A DNA stretch of 64,000 nt from an uncultured Lachnospiraceae bacterium (lineage in GTDB: Bacteria > Bacillota > Clostridia > Lachnospirales > Lachnospiraceae): positions 62,001 to 126,000 of the forward strand of contig CANSUS010000001.1 in assembly GCA_947650155.1 (NCBI GenBank). The letters are read 5' to 3'. Below the pieces are notes generated by a model. It was not told where the DNA came from. It was given only the letters and a program-made list of their open reading frames with translations, and did no database searches. The position numbers were made by a program, and so were the translations under genes. Below, one piece after another: positions 9,147-16,873 of the stretch (the first letter of the stretch is position 1; every line of letters starts with the position of its first letter).

Positions 9147-9921
9147 GTATTATTTCCTCCGCAAGTTCAAGAAAGGCTTTAGATGCATCATTTTTAGGTT
9201 CATAGGTTAAAATGCTTTTGCCCATGCCCTGGGCTTCTGATACGGCGATCCGGCGCGGCACCAGCGTTTTAAATACATAAATATTATTTTTATAGGCTGC
9301 CCGGATCTGTTCTATAATACTCAGCGTATTTGCAGTTCTAAGATCCACATTCATAAACAGGATGCCGGCAATCTTAAGATTAGGATTACTTTTCTTTCGT
9401 GCTTCCAGAATGGTTTTAAGAAGCTGCTGCAAGCCCTGTGTAGGCAGCGGCTCCGCAAGCATGGGAATGATTACGCTGTCAGCGGCAATAAGCGCATTTG
9501 CACTCAGCAGACCAAGGAAAGGCGGGCAGTCAATAAAAATATAATCATAATGCGTTTCCATGATCTTAATGTATTTTTTTAAGGCAGTCCGCCCTTTTTC
9601 TTTTAATTCATAAAGCACATACTCCATTCCGGCCAATTCAGGCGTTGCCGGAAGAAGATCGATCTCTTCTGTACTATGTAAAATCCCGTAATCCAGCGAT
9701 ATTTCTTCTTCCATACAAATTCTGATCAGAACGTCTTTTGTTGTTATTTCCACATTTTTAAAACCTAATGCTGTAGCTGCATTCCCCTGTGGGTCCATTT
9801 CTATTATTGCTGTTTTAAATCCTTTTTCCTGTAATGCCTTGCATAAATTTATGGTTGTTGTTGTTTTCCCGATTCCGCCTTTTTGGTTAACCACGGAAAT
9901 AACACTTGCTTTTTTATTCAT
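9139..9921 (-). CDS. parA: ParA family partition ATPase
   Basis: A 260-aa Walker-type ATPase with the deviant P-loop KGGIGKTTTT at residues 14-23, the EMDPQGNAA motif and IFIDCPPFLG (Walker B). It starts after AGGAGAAAAAG. It drives ParB-bound DNA segregation. Its presence in an integrated element suggests that the element spends time as an independent replicon, as in ICEs with a plasmid-like stage or in pCW3-type plasmids. Confidence 0.95.
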   Translation of the reverse strand: MNKKASVISVVNQKGGIGKTTTTINLCKALQEKGFKTAIIEMDPQGNAATALGFKNVEITTKDVLIRICMEEEISLDYGILHSTEEIDLLPATPELAGMEYVLYELKEKGRTALKKYIKIMETHYDYIFIDCPPFLGLLSANALIAADSVIIPMLAEPLPTQGLQQLLKTILEARKKSNPNLKIAGILFMNVDLRTANTLSIIEQIRAAYKNNIYVFKTLVPRRIAVSEAQGMGKSILTYEPKNDASKAFLELAEEIIHG

Positions 9922-9998
9922 ATCTTTTTCTCCTGATTTCTATTTTTTTGATTTCCTAATACAAAGTTTTTAAGAAATTTTTTATATTCCATTTCTCT

Positions 9999-10658
9999 TT
10001 ACCAAAGTGACCATAATATTTCTTCTTCTAATGTCGGAGTATACATTGATGGTGGATTACTAAAAATCATTTCAAGTATTGAATCAATAATATGTAATTC
10101 TTTTATGGACTCTATTGTCAGGTAACTTAAGACCATCATAAATCCAATTCTAATAATCCATTCTAACGCTCCCCCTGTTTTTATCCTGGCCATTTTTACG
10201 TTATACGGCGAAAAAGGTAAAAACAGACGGATGCCTCCTGAAAATAAATCTAACAGGATATGGCTGAGCAACCCCAACATTAACCCTAATGAAAGCATAT
10301 GCGTTTGAAAAGAAACTATTTTTCCCAATCCTAATATTAGTGCAGGCAGTGCAAAGGCAGTGAAGAGCGAATGGGTAAGCCCTCTGTGTCCTATGCTGCT
10401 TTTCACATACTCTTTCTTTCGTCCGGGCAATAAATCTGCAAATATGCGTATCATCTTTTGCAAAAGACTGTAAATTGCCCTTATGCATGGTACTTTATAG
10501 CTTATTGTACTTTGCGGATTGTCAATATCCGGCAATAAACTTCCTATGATACATCCAGTTAATAAAGCTGTTTGGATTTTCAGATCATTCATCTGAAGTA
10601 TTTCCACAGCAGCCATCCCGGCGCTGATTCCTGCCAGACGGTGCGTTGTCCCTGTCAT
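9999..10658 (-). CDS. Membrane-bound metal-dependent hydrolase, YdjM/DUF457 family
   Basis: A 219-aa integral membrane protein with the family motifs THRLAG near the N-terminus, GSLLPDIDNP, HRGLTHS and LSHILLDLFSGG. The conserved His and Asp residues are thought to bind a metal. At least four hydrophobic segments are visible. The family is frequent on mobile elements of Firmicutes, but its substrate is unknown. Start after GAGGGG. It overlaps the upstream small zinc-finger gene by 4 nt (ATGA), indicating one transcript. Confidence 0.88.
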   Translation of the reverse strand: MTGTTHRLAGISAGMAAVEILQMNDLKIQTALLTGCIIGSLLPDIDNPQSTISYKVPCIRAIYSLLQKMIRIFADLLPGRKKEYVKSSIGHRGLTHSLFTAFALPALILGLGKIVSFQTHMLSLGLMLGLLSHILLDLFSGGIRLFLPFSPYNVKMARIKTGGALEWIIRIGFMMVLSYLTIESIKELHIIDSILEMIFSNPPSMYTPTLEEEILWSLW

Positions 10659-10861
10659 CTGTAAGACCCCTCTTTCAGCTGTTTTATTACATTTTTAGCA
10701 TAATTCCAACAGGTATAACTGCAATAATAATAACGCCTGTTACCAATCCGCAGTTTGTAGATCCATTGGGTACGCCCGCCGCCTTTGCTTTGGTAAGGTA
10801 TGTAAAATTTTTTGCCACACCAAGGACATATATATTCCTTTGTCACTCCATAAATTTTCAT
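10655..10861 (-). CDS. Small zinc-ribbon-like protein
   Basis: A 68-aa basic protein with a CPWCGKKFYIP cysteine pair and a second pair region (YYYCSYTCW), so a four-cysteine zinc site is likely. The start at MKIYG has a Shine-Dalgarno (AGGTGAG); an upstream in-frame start at 10885 lacks one. It is translationally coupled to the YdjM-like gene. Its function is unknown; small zinc-ribbon proteins of this type are common in ICEs and phages. Confidence 0.75.
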   Translation of the reverse strand: MKIYGVTKEYICPWCGKKFYIPYQSKGGGRTQWIYKLRIGNRRYYYCSYTCWNYAKNVIKQLKEGSYR

Positions 10862-10951
10862 TTTCTCACCTGAAACCTTGTACAAACAAAATCATTATGC
10901 TATAATCTGTCACAAGGAAGTATTCTTATGGAACTTTCTTGTTTTGGGTGA

Positions 10952-10996
10952 AACCCTGTGAAGTGTCTGTCAAAAAACGATTCACAGGGTTTTTTA
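10952..10996 (+). terminator. Strong hairpin with plus-strand U-tract
   Basis: An 11-bp perfect stem (AACCCTGTGAA with TTCACAGGGTT) and an 18-nt loop is followed by six T on the plus strand. Both flanking genes are on the minus strand, so the polarity is unexpected. It may insulate against plus-strand readthrough or act at the 3' end of the HTH gene. Confidence 0.65.
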
Positions 10997-11233
10997 TGTG
11001 CCGGTTCGGGTACAATTGTTTTCTGTAAACGATTTGGGTTTGGAAATATTTAATTGTCTGCTGATCCTTGCGATCGCAAGAGATGATTCTTTTCTCCCAT
11101 TGATTACCGCTGTTACAAGCTGTCTGCTGTACCCAAGCTCTTCGGCAATTTTTTTGTTTGACATTTCTTTGTCGATCTGTGCTTTTTTAGCTGTTTTACT
11201 CCATTCTAAGTACTCTTTTGTTAATGTTTTCAT
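10994..11233 (-). CDS. Small HTH DNA-binding protein
   Basis: A 79-aa protein with a helix-turn-helix: MSNKKIAEELGYSRQLVTAV is a clean HTH, followed by INGRKESSLAIARISRQLNI, typical of Cro/XRE-type folds. It starts after TAGGAGGG. It lies at the end of a run of four small minus-strand genes. It is probably a regulator of element functions; its target is unknown. Confidence 0.75.
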   Translation of the reverse strand: MKTLTKEYLEWSKTAKKAQIDKEMSNKKIAEELGYSRQLVTAVINGRKESSLAIARISRQLNISKPKSFTENNCTRTGT

Positions 11234-11246
11234 TGTAATTTCCCTC

Positions 11247-11693
11247 CTAAACTATAATGTTGAATGCTTCATCTGTCGTAATTCCTTCGTTTAACCGCCT
11301 CCTTATCGTTGCTTCTTTTTCCATTAAATTCAGCTTTCTTAAAGCTGCTGCAATAGAAATGTACAAAATCCCGTTTACTACGATAGGTTTTCCCTGTTTC
11401 GAGATCTTTTTTGGTTTATTTAATGTATCATTTAGCGAATAACCATATTTCAATCGATTCCTTATCAGATCGGTATCTTTAGACTGATCCCTGCAGATCT
11501 GCACTATGGATTTTTTTATATTGCCGTCTAAAAAATATTTACAGCGTAAATCCGTGTTCTCACAGGCATCCTCTATGGACATGCCTCTTCTTAATCTTGC
11601 GGTTAAGGTCTTTTCGTTGATCTTTGCGTATTCTGATAAGCTTTTTATTGAAGAAAATTCTATATCGTTATATATGTAAGTTTGCCTTGCCAT
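11247..11693 (-). CDS. Three-module repeat protein, NUMOD1-like DNA-binding modules
   Basis: A 148-aa protein built from three consecutive related units of about 45 residues. Each carries a short strand, a helix pair and a terminal pattern L+xGxxxxDA/TxxN: LRRGMSIEDACEN, LKYGYSLNDTLN and LNEGITTDEAFN. The unit resembles NUMOD1-type DNA-binding modules found with homing endonucleases, but no nuclease domain is attached. Start after AGGAGG. I infer sequence-specific DNA or RNA binding; the exact family is uncertain. Confidence 0.7.
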   Translation of the reverse strand: MARQTYIYNDIEFSSIKSLSEYAKINEKTLTARLRRGMSIEDACENTDLRCKYFLDGNIKKSIVQICRDQSKDTDLIRNRLKYGYSLNDTLNKPKKISKQGKPIVVNGILYISIAAALRKLNLMEKEATIRRRLNEGITTDEAFNIIV

Positions 11694-11752
11694 TCTATAC
11701 CTCCTGCTTAAAACTTAGATTTTCAAAGATAATTGTTCGGGAATATCATAAT

Positions 11753-11965
11753 TCATCCATAAGACTTCCTCCCGTGCAAGACCATTTTCAGCTGTTGTTT
11801 TTTTATAGCATTTCTTCCATCCTGACAGATAATCGTTATACATTTCGTTTTCATATCCTGAAATATTGTTCTGACGTTTACATCATTTTTTCCGCATAAT
11901 TCAAATAACATTTCACAGTCCGTATCTGATAGAACAATTTTGATTAGTTTTTCCTGATTCTTCAT
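11753..11965 (-). CDS. Small hypothetical protein
   Basis: A 70-aa protein, MKNQEKLIKIVLSDTDCEML at its start, preceded by a strong GGAGG. It has no recognisable motif. It belongs to the run of four small minus-strand genes that ends with the HTH protein. Coding is supported mainly by the ribosome binding site and the operon context. Confidence 0.6.
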   Translation of the reverse strand: MKNQEKLIKIVLSDTDCEMLFELCGKNDVNVRTIFQDMKTKCITIICQDGRNAIKKQQLKMVLHGRKSYG

Positions 11966-12026
11966 ATCTTTTTTTCCTCCATTTCTGTACCCGATTCACT
12001 AAAATTCAATATAGAATCAATGAAGT

Positions 12027-12263
12027 CTAAAAAATTTCCCATAAAAAATATTCTGATTTTCTGTGTCTGTATCCTCCACTTGCATAAATTTGATTTGTGT
12101 CTGCATCCAAAATATCTCCGTGTGAATTTATAGTTAGTTTCATTTCATCTCCCAGTTTATCCGTAAGTTTTACGATTTTGTCATTTACTAAGTCTATACG
12201 GACACTTCCGGGAACAAAATTTTTATTTATATATTTTTCAAGAAGTTCTTGTTCGTTCGTCAT
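12027..12263 (-). CDS. Small hypothetical protein, first gene of the minus-strand run
   Basis: A 78-aa soluble protein starting MTNEQELLEKYINKNFVPGS after AAAGGAG. It is divergent from the XRE regulator and is the first gene after the shared control region. It has no known motif. It is probably under control of the XRE protein through the inverted repeat next to that gene. Confidence 0.65.
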   Translation of the reverse strand: MTNEQELLEKYINKNFVPGSVRIDLVNDKIVKLTDKLGDEMKLTINSHGDILDADTNQIYASGGYRHRKSEYFLWEIF

Positions 12264-12376
12264 ATGTCGGTCTCCTTTGGTTTACTTTTGAAACTCTGAA
12301 TGGTAAAATAAAAATGGCGTTTTTTTGCCATTTATCAATGTTTTTATTATTTTTTTATTTCTATATTTCTTATTAT

Positions 12377-12425
12377 ATTTCGGAAAAACGAGAATGTCAA
12401 CCACTTTATCTCGTTTTTCCGAAAT
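12377..12425. promoter_or_regulatory. Inverted-repeat operator before the XRE regulator
   Basis: Perfect 17-bp arms at 12377-12393 and 12409-12425, built on CGGAAAAACGAGA and its complement, are separated by 15 bp. The pair lies 27 nt upstream of the XRE start codon and faces the divergent minus-strand genes. The arrangement is that of a repressor operator with two half-sites. Confidence 0.75.
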
Positions 12426-12451
12426 GTGGAAATTTTTTGGAGGTATGATAA

Positions 12452-12835
12452 ATGAACTCTATTGGTGAACGAATAAAAATTCAAAGAAAAAAACTAGGTT
12501 TAACACAATTGCAAATTAAGGAACTTACTGGGATTTCTTCAGGTACATTAAGTGATATTGAAAATGGCAATGCACTTCCAGCTACTAAATCTCTAATTAA
12601 ACTTTCAAAAGTATTAAATTGTTCTATTGATTGGATGTTAACGGGTAATGCTTCTGGCCTTAATTTTTCTTCGGATAAACGAGAAGAGGTATATATAAAC
12701 AGATTTCGGAGTTTGTCTGAAAATGATAAAAATGAAATATTAGATATAATAGAGTTAAAGCTTAAAAGAGCAAAAGAATCAGAAAAAAATATGCGCGAAT
12801 CTTCAATTTTGACAGCTTCCGGAAGTGATAATTAA
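12452..12835 (+). CDS. XRE family transcriptional regulator
   Basis: A 127-aa repressor-like protein. The N-terminal HTH_3 domain is clear (IGERIKIQRKKLGLTQLQIK, then TGISSGTLSDIENG). It ends with a helical tail that may oligomerise. Start after TTGGAGG. It lies divergent to a minus-strand run of small genes with a 17-bp-arm inverted repeat between them, the usual layout of an autoregulated lysogeny-type repressor. It may hold the element quiescent. Confidence 0.9.
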   Translation: MNSIGERIKIQRKKLGLTQLQIKELTGISSGTLSDIENGNALPATKSLIKLSKVLNCSIDWMLTGNASGLNFSSDKREEVYINRFRSLSENDKNEILDIIELKLKRAKESEKNMRESSILTASGSDN

Positions 12836-12842
12836 TCTCATA

Positions 12843-12884
12843 AAAAATACGCACACCGGTTTTTTTACTAATGTGCGTATTTTT
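12843..12884. terminator. Bidirectional terminator
   Basis: A perfect 13-bp stem (AAAAATACGCACA with TGTGCGTATTTTT) lies between the convergent XRE and lipoprotein genes. T-tracts follow it on both strands, so it can end both transcripts. Confidence 0.85.
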
Positions 12885-12886
12885 AT

Positions 12887-13981
12887 CTAATATGTTATTT
12901 CTTCATAGGAATATTTTTCCTTATTCGCAGTTACAATATTTCTAAATAAATTATCATACACATCATATGTACTTGTAATATACCCATCTGTAATCACTAC
13001 ATCCATTCCGGTATCGCGCAAAATAAAATCTTTAAAATATACTGGAATATATGCTACTTTACCTTCTGGGCTCCGCTCATCTTTAGTTGTAACTGTATAA
13101 ATCAAAAATATACTGTTTCCGACTGAAGAATAATCTTTTTCAAGTCCTTCTTTCAAAACAAAAAAATATGCATTTGTTAAATCAATGCTAACAATTTCAT
13201 CATATTCCAAACCTATATACCAATTATCAGGATACATCATTGAATCATAGTGACTTGCTAATCTTGATTCTATCAGATCCCTTGCCTGAGAATCCATTTT
13301 TTGAAATGTCTCTTCATCTATTTCGGAATATTCCGTTATATAGTAGTCAATTCCTTCGGCAATAAAAGTATGTTCTGTTTCTGTTATTATATAACCTTTT
13401 TCTTCCGCTGATTCCACATCACAATCTGCAATTACCTTTATTTCGTCACCGTTTGCAATGTTGCCGCTATTCTCAATTGTATATCGCATACTTGAAAGAA
13501 AATAATCACTGGAAGTATTTCTTACGGATGCAGTTGCATAAGGTGATTCTCCACTATAATCGATCACAATGTCCTTAAACAGATCAATCTCCTTTGCTTC
13601 TTCTATAGCAGAAACTTCAACTACGATTTCTGATCCGGTAAGCTTCACTCCGATATTTTTAGCTAATTCGTCATTCCATGAAACAGATACATTGATCGTA
13701 TCACCGTTTGATATGCTTTCCTTTTTGTCTGCTTCAAGCTTGATTGATTCTTCTAAAACTGCAAGCTGCATTACCGAAATATCTTCGCTGTCTACCTTAG
13801 ATATGATTACTTCTTCAAAGCTTGGAAAGTCAAAATTTATATTTGCTTTTGCTTTTCCGTTGAATCCTGTATAGCTGACTGAGACAAATTCTGTAAGGTT
13901 AATTTCCTCTTCTTTTTTTCCGCATCCTGCTAAAAATAATAGCAGCATTGAGATTAAAATTAGTATTTTACATTTTTTCAT
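12887..13981 (-). CDS. Secreted lipoprotein, function unknown
   Basis: A 364-aa protein with a lipoprotein signal peptide (KKCKILILISMLLLFLAGC; lipobox LAGC, Cys about residue 20). The mature part has two or more Ig-like beta-rich repeats (VSVSYTGFNGKAKANINFDF and IVIDYSGESPYATASVRN share a pattern) followed by a mixed C-terminal domain. It would be anchored to the outer face of the membrane. No enzyme motif is seen. As element cargo it could act in surface exclusion or in contact with recipients, but that is speculation. Confidence 0.85.
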   Translation of the reverse strand: MKKCKILILISMLLLFLAGCGKKEEEINLTEFVSVSYTGFNGKAKANINFDFPSFEEVIISKVDSEDISVMQLAVLEESIKLEADKKESISNGDTINVSVSWNDELAKNIGVKLTGSEIVVEVSAIEEAKEIDLFKDIVIDYSGESPYATASVRNTSSDYFLSSMRYTIENSGNIANGDEIKVIADCDVESAEEKGYIITETEHTFIAEGIDYYITEYSEIDEETFQKMDSQARDLIESRLASHYDSMMYPDNWYIGLEYDEIVSIDLTNAYFFVLKEGLEKDYSSVGNSIFLIYTVTTKDERSPEGKVAYIPVYFKDFILRDTGMDVVITDGYITSTYDVYDNLFRNIVTANKEKYSYEEITY

Positions 13982-14085
13982 ATAAGTTTTTTCGTGTATT
14001 AAACACTTTCCTCCTTCATAAGATGGGAATATTATATATAAATTTTTAAGAATTTACAAGATTTTCCACTACTTCCGTTTATCAA

Positions 14086-14112
14086 AAAAGTGTCCCAAGT
14101 TGGGACACTTTT
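14086..14112. repeat. 27-bp palindrome, copy A
   Basis: AAAAGTGTCCCAA and its exact complement around a single G. It is the first of three copies of the same palindrome (others at 14470-14508 and 15444-15468). It could be a terminator for the lipoprotein region or a member of a hairpin repeat family. Confidence 0.85.
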
Positions 14113-14136
14113 ATGCTGAAAATTTATTAAAAAATA

Positions 14137-14172
14137 CTTGACAACGTTCACGGATTTAACCATCATACATTT
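14137..14172 (+). promoter_or_regulatory. 36-bp shared box, copy 1
   Basis: Begins CTTGACAACGTTCACGGATT and matches copies 2 and 3 at 33 of 36 positions. It has a consensus-like -35 (TTGACA) but no good -10 at normal spacing, which suggests activator dependence. It lies 46 nt before the start of the 64-aa gene. An imperfect dyad (GTTCA...TTAAC) is contained in it. Confidence 0.75.
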
Positions 14173-14217
14173 ACTAAAATAATTAATCATTTTTTTCGCG
14201 AAAGGAGTTCAAAGTTT

Positions 14218-14412
14218 ATGAAAACTACTATAATCCAATCTGAACAGGAACTTAGAATTTTAAAAGAAGAATATAACCAGCCGGTTGAACAGGGCGATTC
14301 ACAGGATCAACAAAATGGTGGCATTATTGACATTGTTTCTGGTCCATATATCGGAATTGTCGGCACGAACTCAATAAAAATATTGAAGGTACAGACCCCT
14401 TTTACGGACTAA
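14218..14412 (+). CDS. Truncated duplicate of the first transfer-operon gene
   Basis: A 64-aa product preceded by AAAGGAG and by copy 1 of the 36-bp box. Its N-terminus (ELRILKEEYNQP) parallels that of the protein at 17452 (ENKILKEKYNRL) at the same distance from the box. After about residue 21 the similarity stops. This indicates a duplicated promoter and gene start whose downstream part was replaced. A functional role is doubtful, although the frame is open and has a ribosome binding site. Confidence 0.6.
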   Translation: MKTTIIQSEQELRILKEEYNQPVEQGDSQDQQNGGIIDIVSGPYIGIVGTNSIKILKVQTPFTD

Positions 14413-14469
14413 CACCTATTCGATTTAACCGAATACAATACAAATATTTCCGCAAATGACATGGTTTAC

Positions 14470-14508
14470 TGTTAAAAAAGTGTCCCAACTTGGGACACTT
14501 TTTTAACA
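14470..14508. repeat. 39-bp palindrome, copy B
   Basis: Perfect 19-bp arms around one C, with the core GTGTCCCAA shared with copies A and C. It ends with a T-run on both strands, so it is also a good bidirectional terminator between the 64-aa gene and the Rpn-type gene. Confidence 0.9.
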
Positions 14509-14534
14509 ATTTGTTTAATTACATATTCTCTTTC

Positions 14535-15428
14535 TTATGCTAACTGCATAACCTCTGCTTCGATTTTTTTCAGTTCTTCAATTGATAAAGCTGGTATATA
14601 ATATGCAATCTCTTCAAGTGATAGCTTTCCAAGCTTTATCATTCTTTTTGCTGTTTCCCTTGCACTGTCTAATACTGCCTCATTTCTCATTTCTTCCAAC
14701 ATTTTACACATTGTAATTACTCCTTTCTCATCCTGCTTGAAGTACCTTGCTTTTTTTGCAAGTGCTTCATAATTCATATCGTCAGGATTCATACACGAAA
14801 AATCATGCATCAGCCTTCCGATTTCGTCATCACCCCTATATTTACCATTAACATATAGAATATGCGAACCATCACCAAATAAAACTTTGTTTTCTCCAAT
14901 AGCAACATATCTCTCTACAGGATATATCGGCTGATTCCCCTTCATTACATCATTTTCCGTAATAAAAATAACATAGCTGTCGGGAATGCTTTCTGTATCA
15001 TCTCCGGGTTTTAATATATGTGCATCCAGCAGGCTGCTATTATGTCTTGCTCTCTTTGCACCTGCACCTGCGTCTGAACGCTGGATTTCCACATCAAATT
15101 CTTTATTAGAGCTATCAATCGCATGAACATCCAAAATAGCAGAACGTCCCTGCAAATTTTTCATTTGTTCCTGTGTCCGAACTGATTTAATTTTTATATC
15201 CTTTCGTCTTAAAATAATCTGAAGTATCAATTCTACGCCTTCAAAATTATCTGTAAGACAAACGGTCATAAATTCATCGTCTATATACCGAAGGGATTCT
15301 AAACGCTGTAAATCCAGCAAATGTATCCGTTTTTGATCGGTTTGTTCTTTTGTATTCAAAAAATCATCTTCTTTCATCAATTTTATTATACCCTGAACAA
15401 TATATTTTGGAAACCAAATTTTTTCCAT
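14535..15428 (-). CDS. Rpn-family PD-(D/E)XK nuclease / putative transposase
   Basis: A 297-aa protein of the recombination-promoting nuclease (Rpn, TIGR01784) family. The nuclease core is visible as GRSAILDVHAID followed by FDVEIQRSD, the D...ExQ catalytic pattern, then ARHNSSLLDAHIL and YVIFITENDVM. The C-terminus is helical. Start at MEKIWFPKY after GGGAAG. The family is numerous in Lachnospiraceae; whether it transposes is not settled. Two copies of the same palindrome bracket this gene, one after the stop and one in its leader, which is unusual and may mark the ends of a mobile unit. Confidence 0.85.
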   Translation of the reverse strand: MEKIWFPKYIVQGIIKLMKEDDFLNTKEQTDQKRIHLLDLQRLESLRYIDDEFMTVCLTDNFEGVELILQIILRRKDIKIKSVRTQEQMKNLQGRSAILDVHAIDSSNKEFDVEIQRSDAGAGAKRARHNSSLLDAHILKPGDDTESIPDSYVIFITENDVMKGNQPIYPVERYVAIGENKVLFGDGSHILYVNGKYRGDDEIGRLMHDFSCMNPDDMNYEALAKKARYFKQDEKGVITMCKMLEEMRNEAVLDSARETAKRMIKLGKLSLEEIAYYIPALSIEELKKIEAEVMQLA

Positions 15429-15443
15429 TATATATTCTTCCCA

Positions 15444-15468
15444 AAAGTGTCCCAAATTGGGACACTTT
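15444..15468. repeat. 25-bp palindrome, copy C
   Basis: AAAGTGTCCCAA and its complement around one A, immediately upstream of the Rpn-type gene start. It shares its stem sequence with copies A and B. In the mRNA leader it could also form an attenuator. Confidence 0.85.
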
Positions 15469-15490
15469 ATAAATACAGTATACTAAAGTT

Positions 15491-15826
15491 TTACTCATTA
15501 AAAATTTCCAATTTATTATTTGAATATAGTTCTTCTAAATAAATCGCAGTTTCATCGCTTATTTCAGTATAGCTTTGAAAAGTTAAAAAATAGATGTCTT
15601 CTAAATCACTCCATTCAATAGAAGCAACATATACCTGATTATTTGTTTTCATCGAACGATATGTATATATTTTAAGACGATAGCTTGTAAATTCCATACT
15701 ATGCAATTCAAAATTTTTAATATTTCTAACAATATATTGAAAACCATTCTTTTTTAATTTTTCTTCAAAAGTTCCAATTCCAGTTATAACTTTATATTCT
15801 ATTCCATTTAAAATTGTTTTTTTCAT
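15491..15826 (-). CDS. Hypothetical protein
   Basis: A 111-aa soluble protein starting MKKTILNGIEYKVITGIGTF. A GAGAGGGG lies 13 nt upstream, and a longer frame from a TTG at 15850 is possible. It is beta-rich and acidic at the C-terminus with no recognisable motif. It is AT-rich and follows the small HTH gene in the same direction. Function unknown. Confidence 0.6.
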   Translation of the reverse strand: MKKTILNGIEYKVITGIGTFEEKLKKNGFQYIVRNIKNFELHSMEFTSYRLKIYTYRSMKTNNQVYVASIEWSDLEDIYFLTFQSYTEISDETAIYLEELYSNNKLEIFNE

Positions 15827-15906
15827 ATTATGTGTTTTTACCCCTCTCAATTATCAACATCCGATAATGATCCACAATCCATCCTTCATTATTTTGTTGT
15901 AATTCT

Positions 15907-16083
15907 CTATTTATTTTCTCTTATAATAGCTTCTAATTTTTCTATAATAAGTTTTTCGGCCCACACTGGTGGCTTTCTTCTGCCAACGTCCCAGCTCTTA
16001 ACATCATCAATTGGAATTTCAAAAAGTTCTGAAAATTGTTTTTGAGTAAGCTTTGCTTTTTGTCTATATCTTTTTATCTCCAT
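15907..16083 (-). CDS. Very short HTH protein (XRE-like)
   Basis: A 58-aa protein, MEIKRYRQKAKLTQKQFSEL at its start, followed by FEIPIDDVKSWDVGRRKPP, a helix-turn-helix of the kind seen in phage Cro and antitoxin proteins. It overlaps the 3' end of the AP2-domain gene by 20 nt, so it is probably translated from the same transcript. It may regulate the local minus-strand group. It is short but its motif is clear. Confidence 0.7.
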   Translation of the reverse strand: MEIKRYRQKAKLTQKQFSELFEIPIDDVKSWDVGRRKPPVWAEKLIIEKLEAIIRENK

Positions 16084-16855
16084 TTTTGTTTATTTTTTTC
16101 CACCTTTCTGGAAATTTTTCTTCAAACCATTTTATAAAATTTCCAAAAATTTTTTTCTCTGCAATTTTTCTTATTTCTATAGCATCCTCTTTTTTATAGT
16201 ACCGCCCAAGAAAATAGTTTTTTCCTTTAAATTCTATTTGTGCAAGCCACTTTTGTCGAGCATTATCCCATGTGACTCCCCGGACTCCTGATGTATTATT
16301 TTTCAATAGCTTTTTGTCTTGAATCGCATATATTGATGTTCCGTCCTGCCTTGCAGTTTCACGATAATCTTTTAATACTGTATTTGCTATTTCTTTCCTA
16401 GCTATCTCCTGCTGACATCCGCAGGATTTTATTTTAGGAAATAGTTCAACAGTAGTATCAAATTCCTTTCCACATGTACAAATGCAATGCCAAATATAAC
16501 TCCCCTCTATTTTGCCGATTTTATAAAGAGCTTTGACTCCATTTTTATTTGTTTTGTCTTTCAAATCAGAAGGTTTTAATAAATTTTTTTCACCGATATG
16601 ACCACAGGATTGCGTATTACCACTTAAGACTGAATCGTATCTTACCGTACACTTTTTGCCACATGAACATTCACATTCTGCATATAAAATAGATTTTTGC
16701 CTATATGCAGATTTTATTTTAAGTTCATAATGCACTTCACCAACATGGTCATTTGTCGGAATTTTTGCATTTCTACATTTTTCAGAACAGAATTTTGCAT
16801 TATTTCCTTTCGCTTCAAATTCTCTTCCACAAATAATACATTCTTTTAATACCAT
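16064..16855 (-). CDS. Zinc-finger and AP2-domain DNA-binding protein
   Basis: A 263-aa protein. The N-terminus holds a C6-C9...C23-C27 zinc finger (CIICG, FCSEKC). The middle contains more cysteine groups (CECSCGKKC; CICTCGK; SCGC), suggesting several zinc knuckles. The C-terminal region from residue 188 is an AP2 DNA-binding domain (SGVRGVTWDNARQKWLAQIE, then YFLGRYYKKEDA). In bacteria such AP2 domains accompany HNH homing endonucleases and integrases; no HNH motif is seen here. It may be a degenerate or nuclease-free relative. Start after AGGTAAATGAT. Confidence 0.8.
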   Translation of the reverse strand: MVLKECIICGREFEAKGNNAKFCSEKCRNAKIPTNDHVGEVHYELKIKSAYRQKSILYAECECSCGKKCTVRYDSVLSGNTQSCGHIGEKNLLKPSDLKDKTNKNGVKALYKIGKIEGSYIWHCICTCGKEFDTTVELFPKIKSCGCQQEIARKEIANTVLKDYRETARQDGTSIYAIQDKKLLKNNTSGVRGVTWDNARQKWLAQIEFKGKNYFLGRYYKKEDAIEIRKIAEKKIFGNFIKWFEEKFPERWKKINKNGDKKI

Positions 16856-16873
16856 ATCATTTACCTACATATT

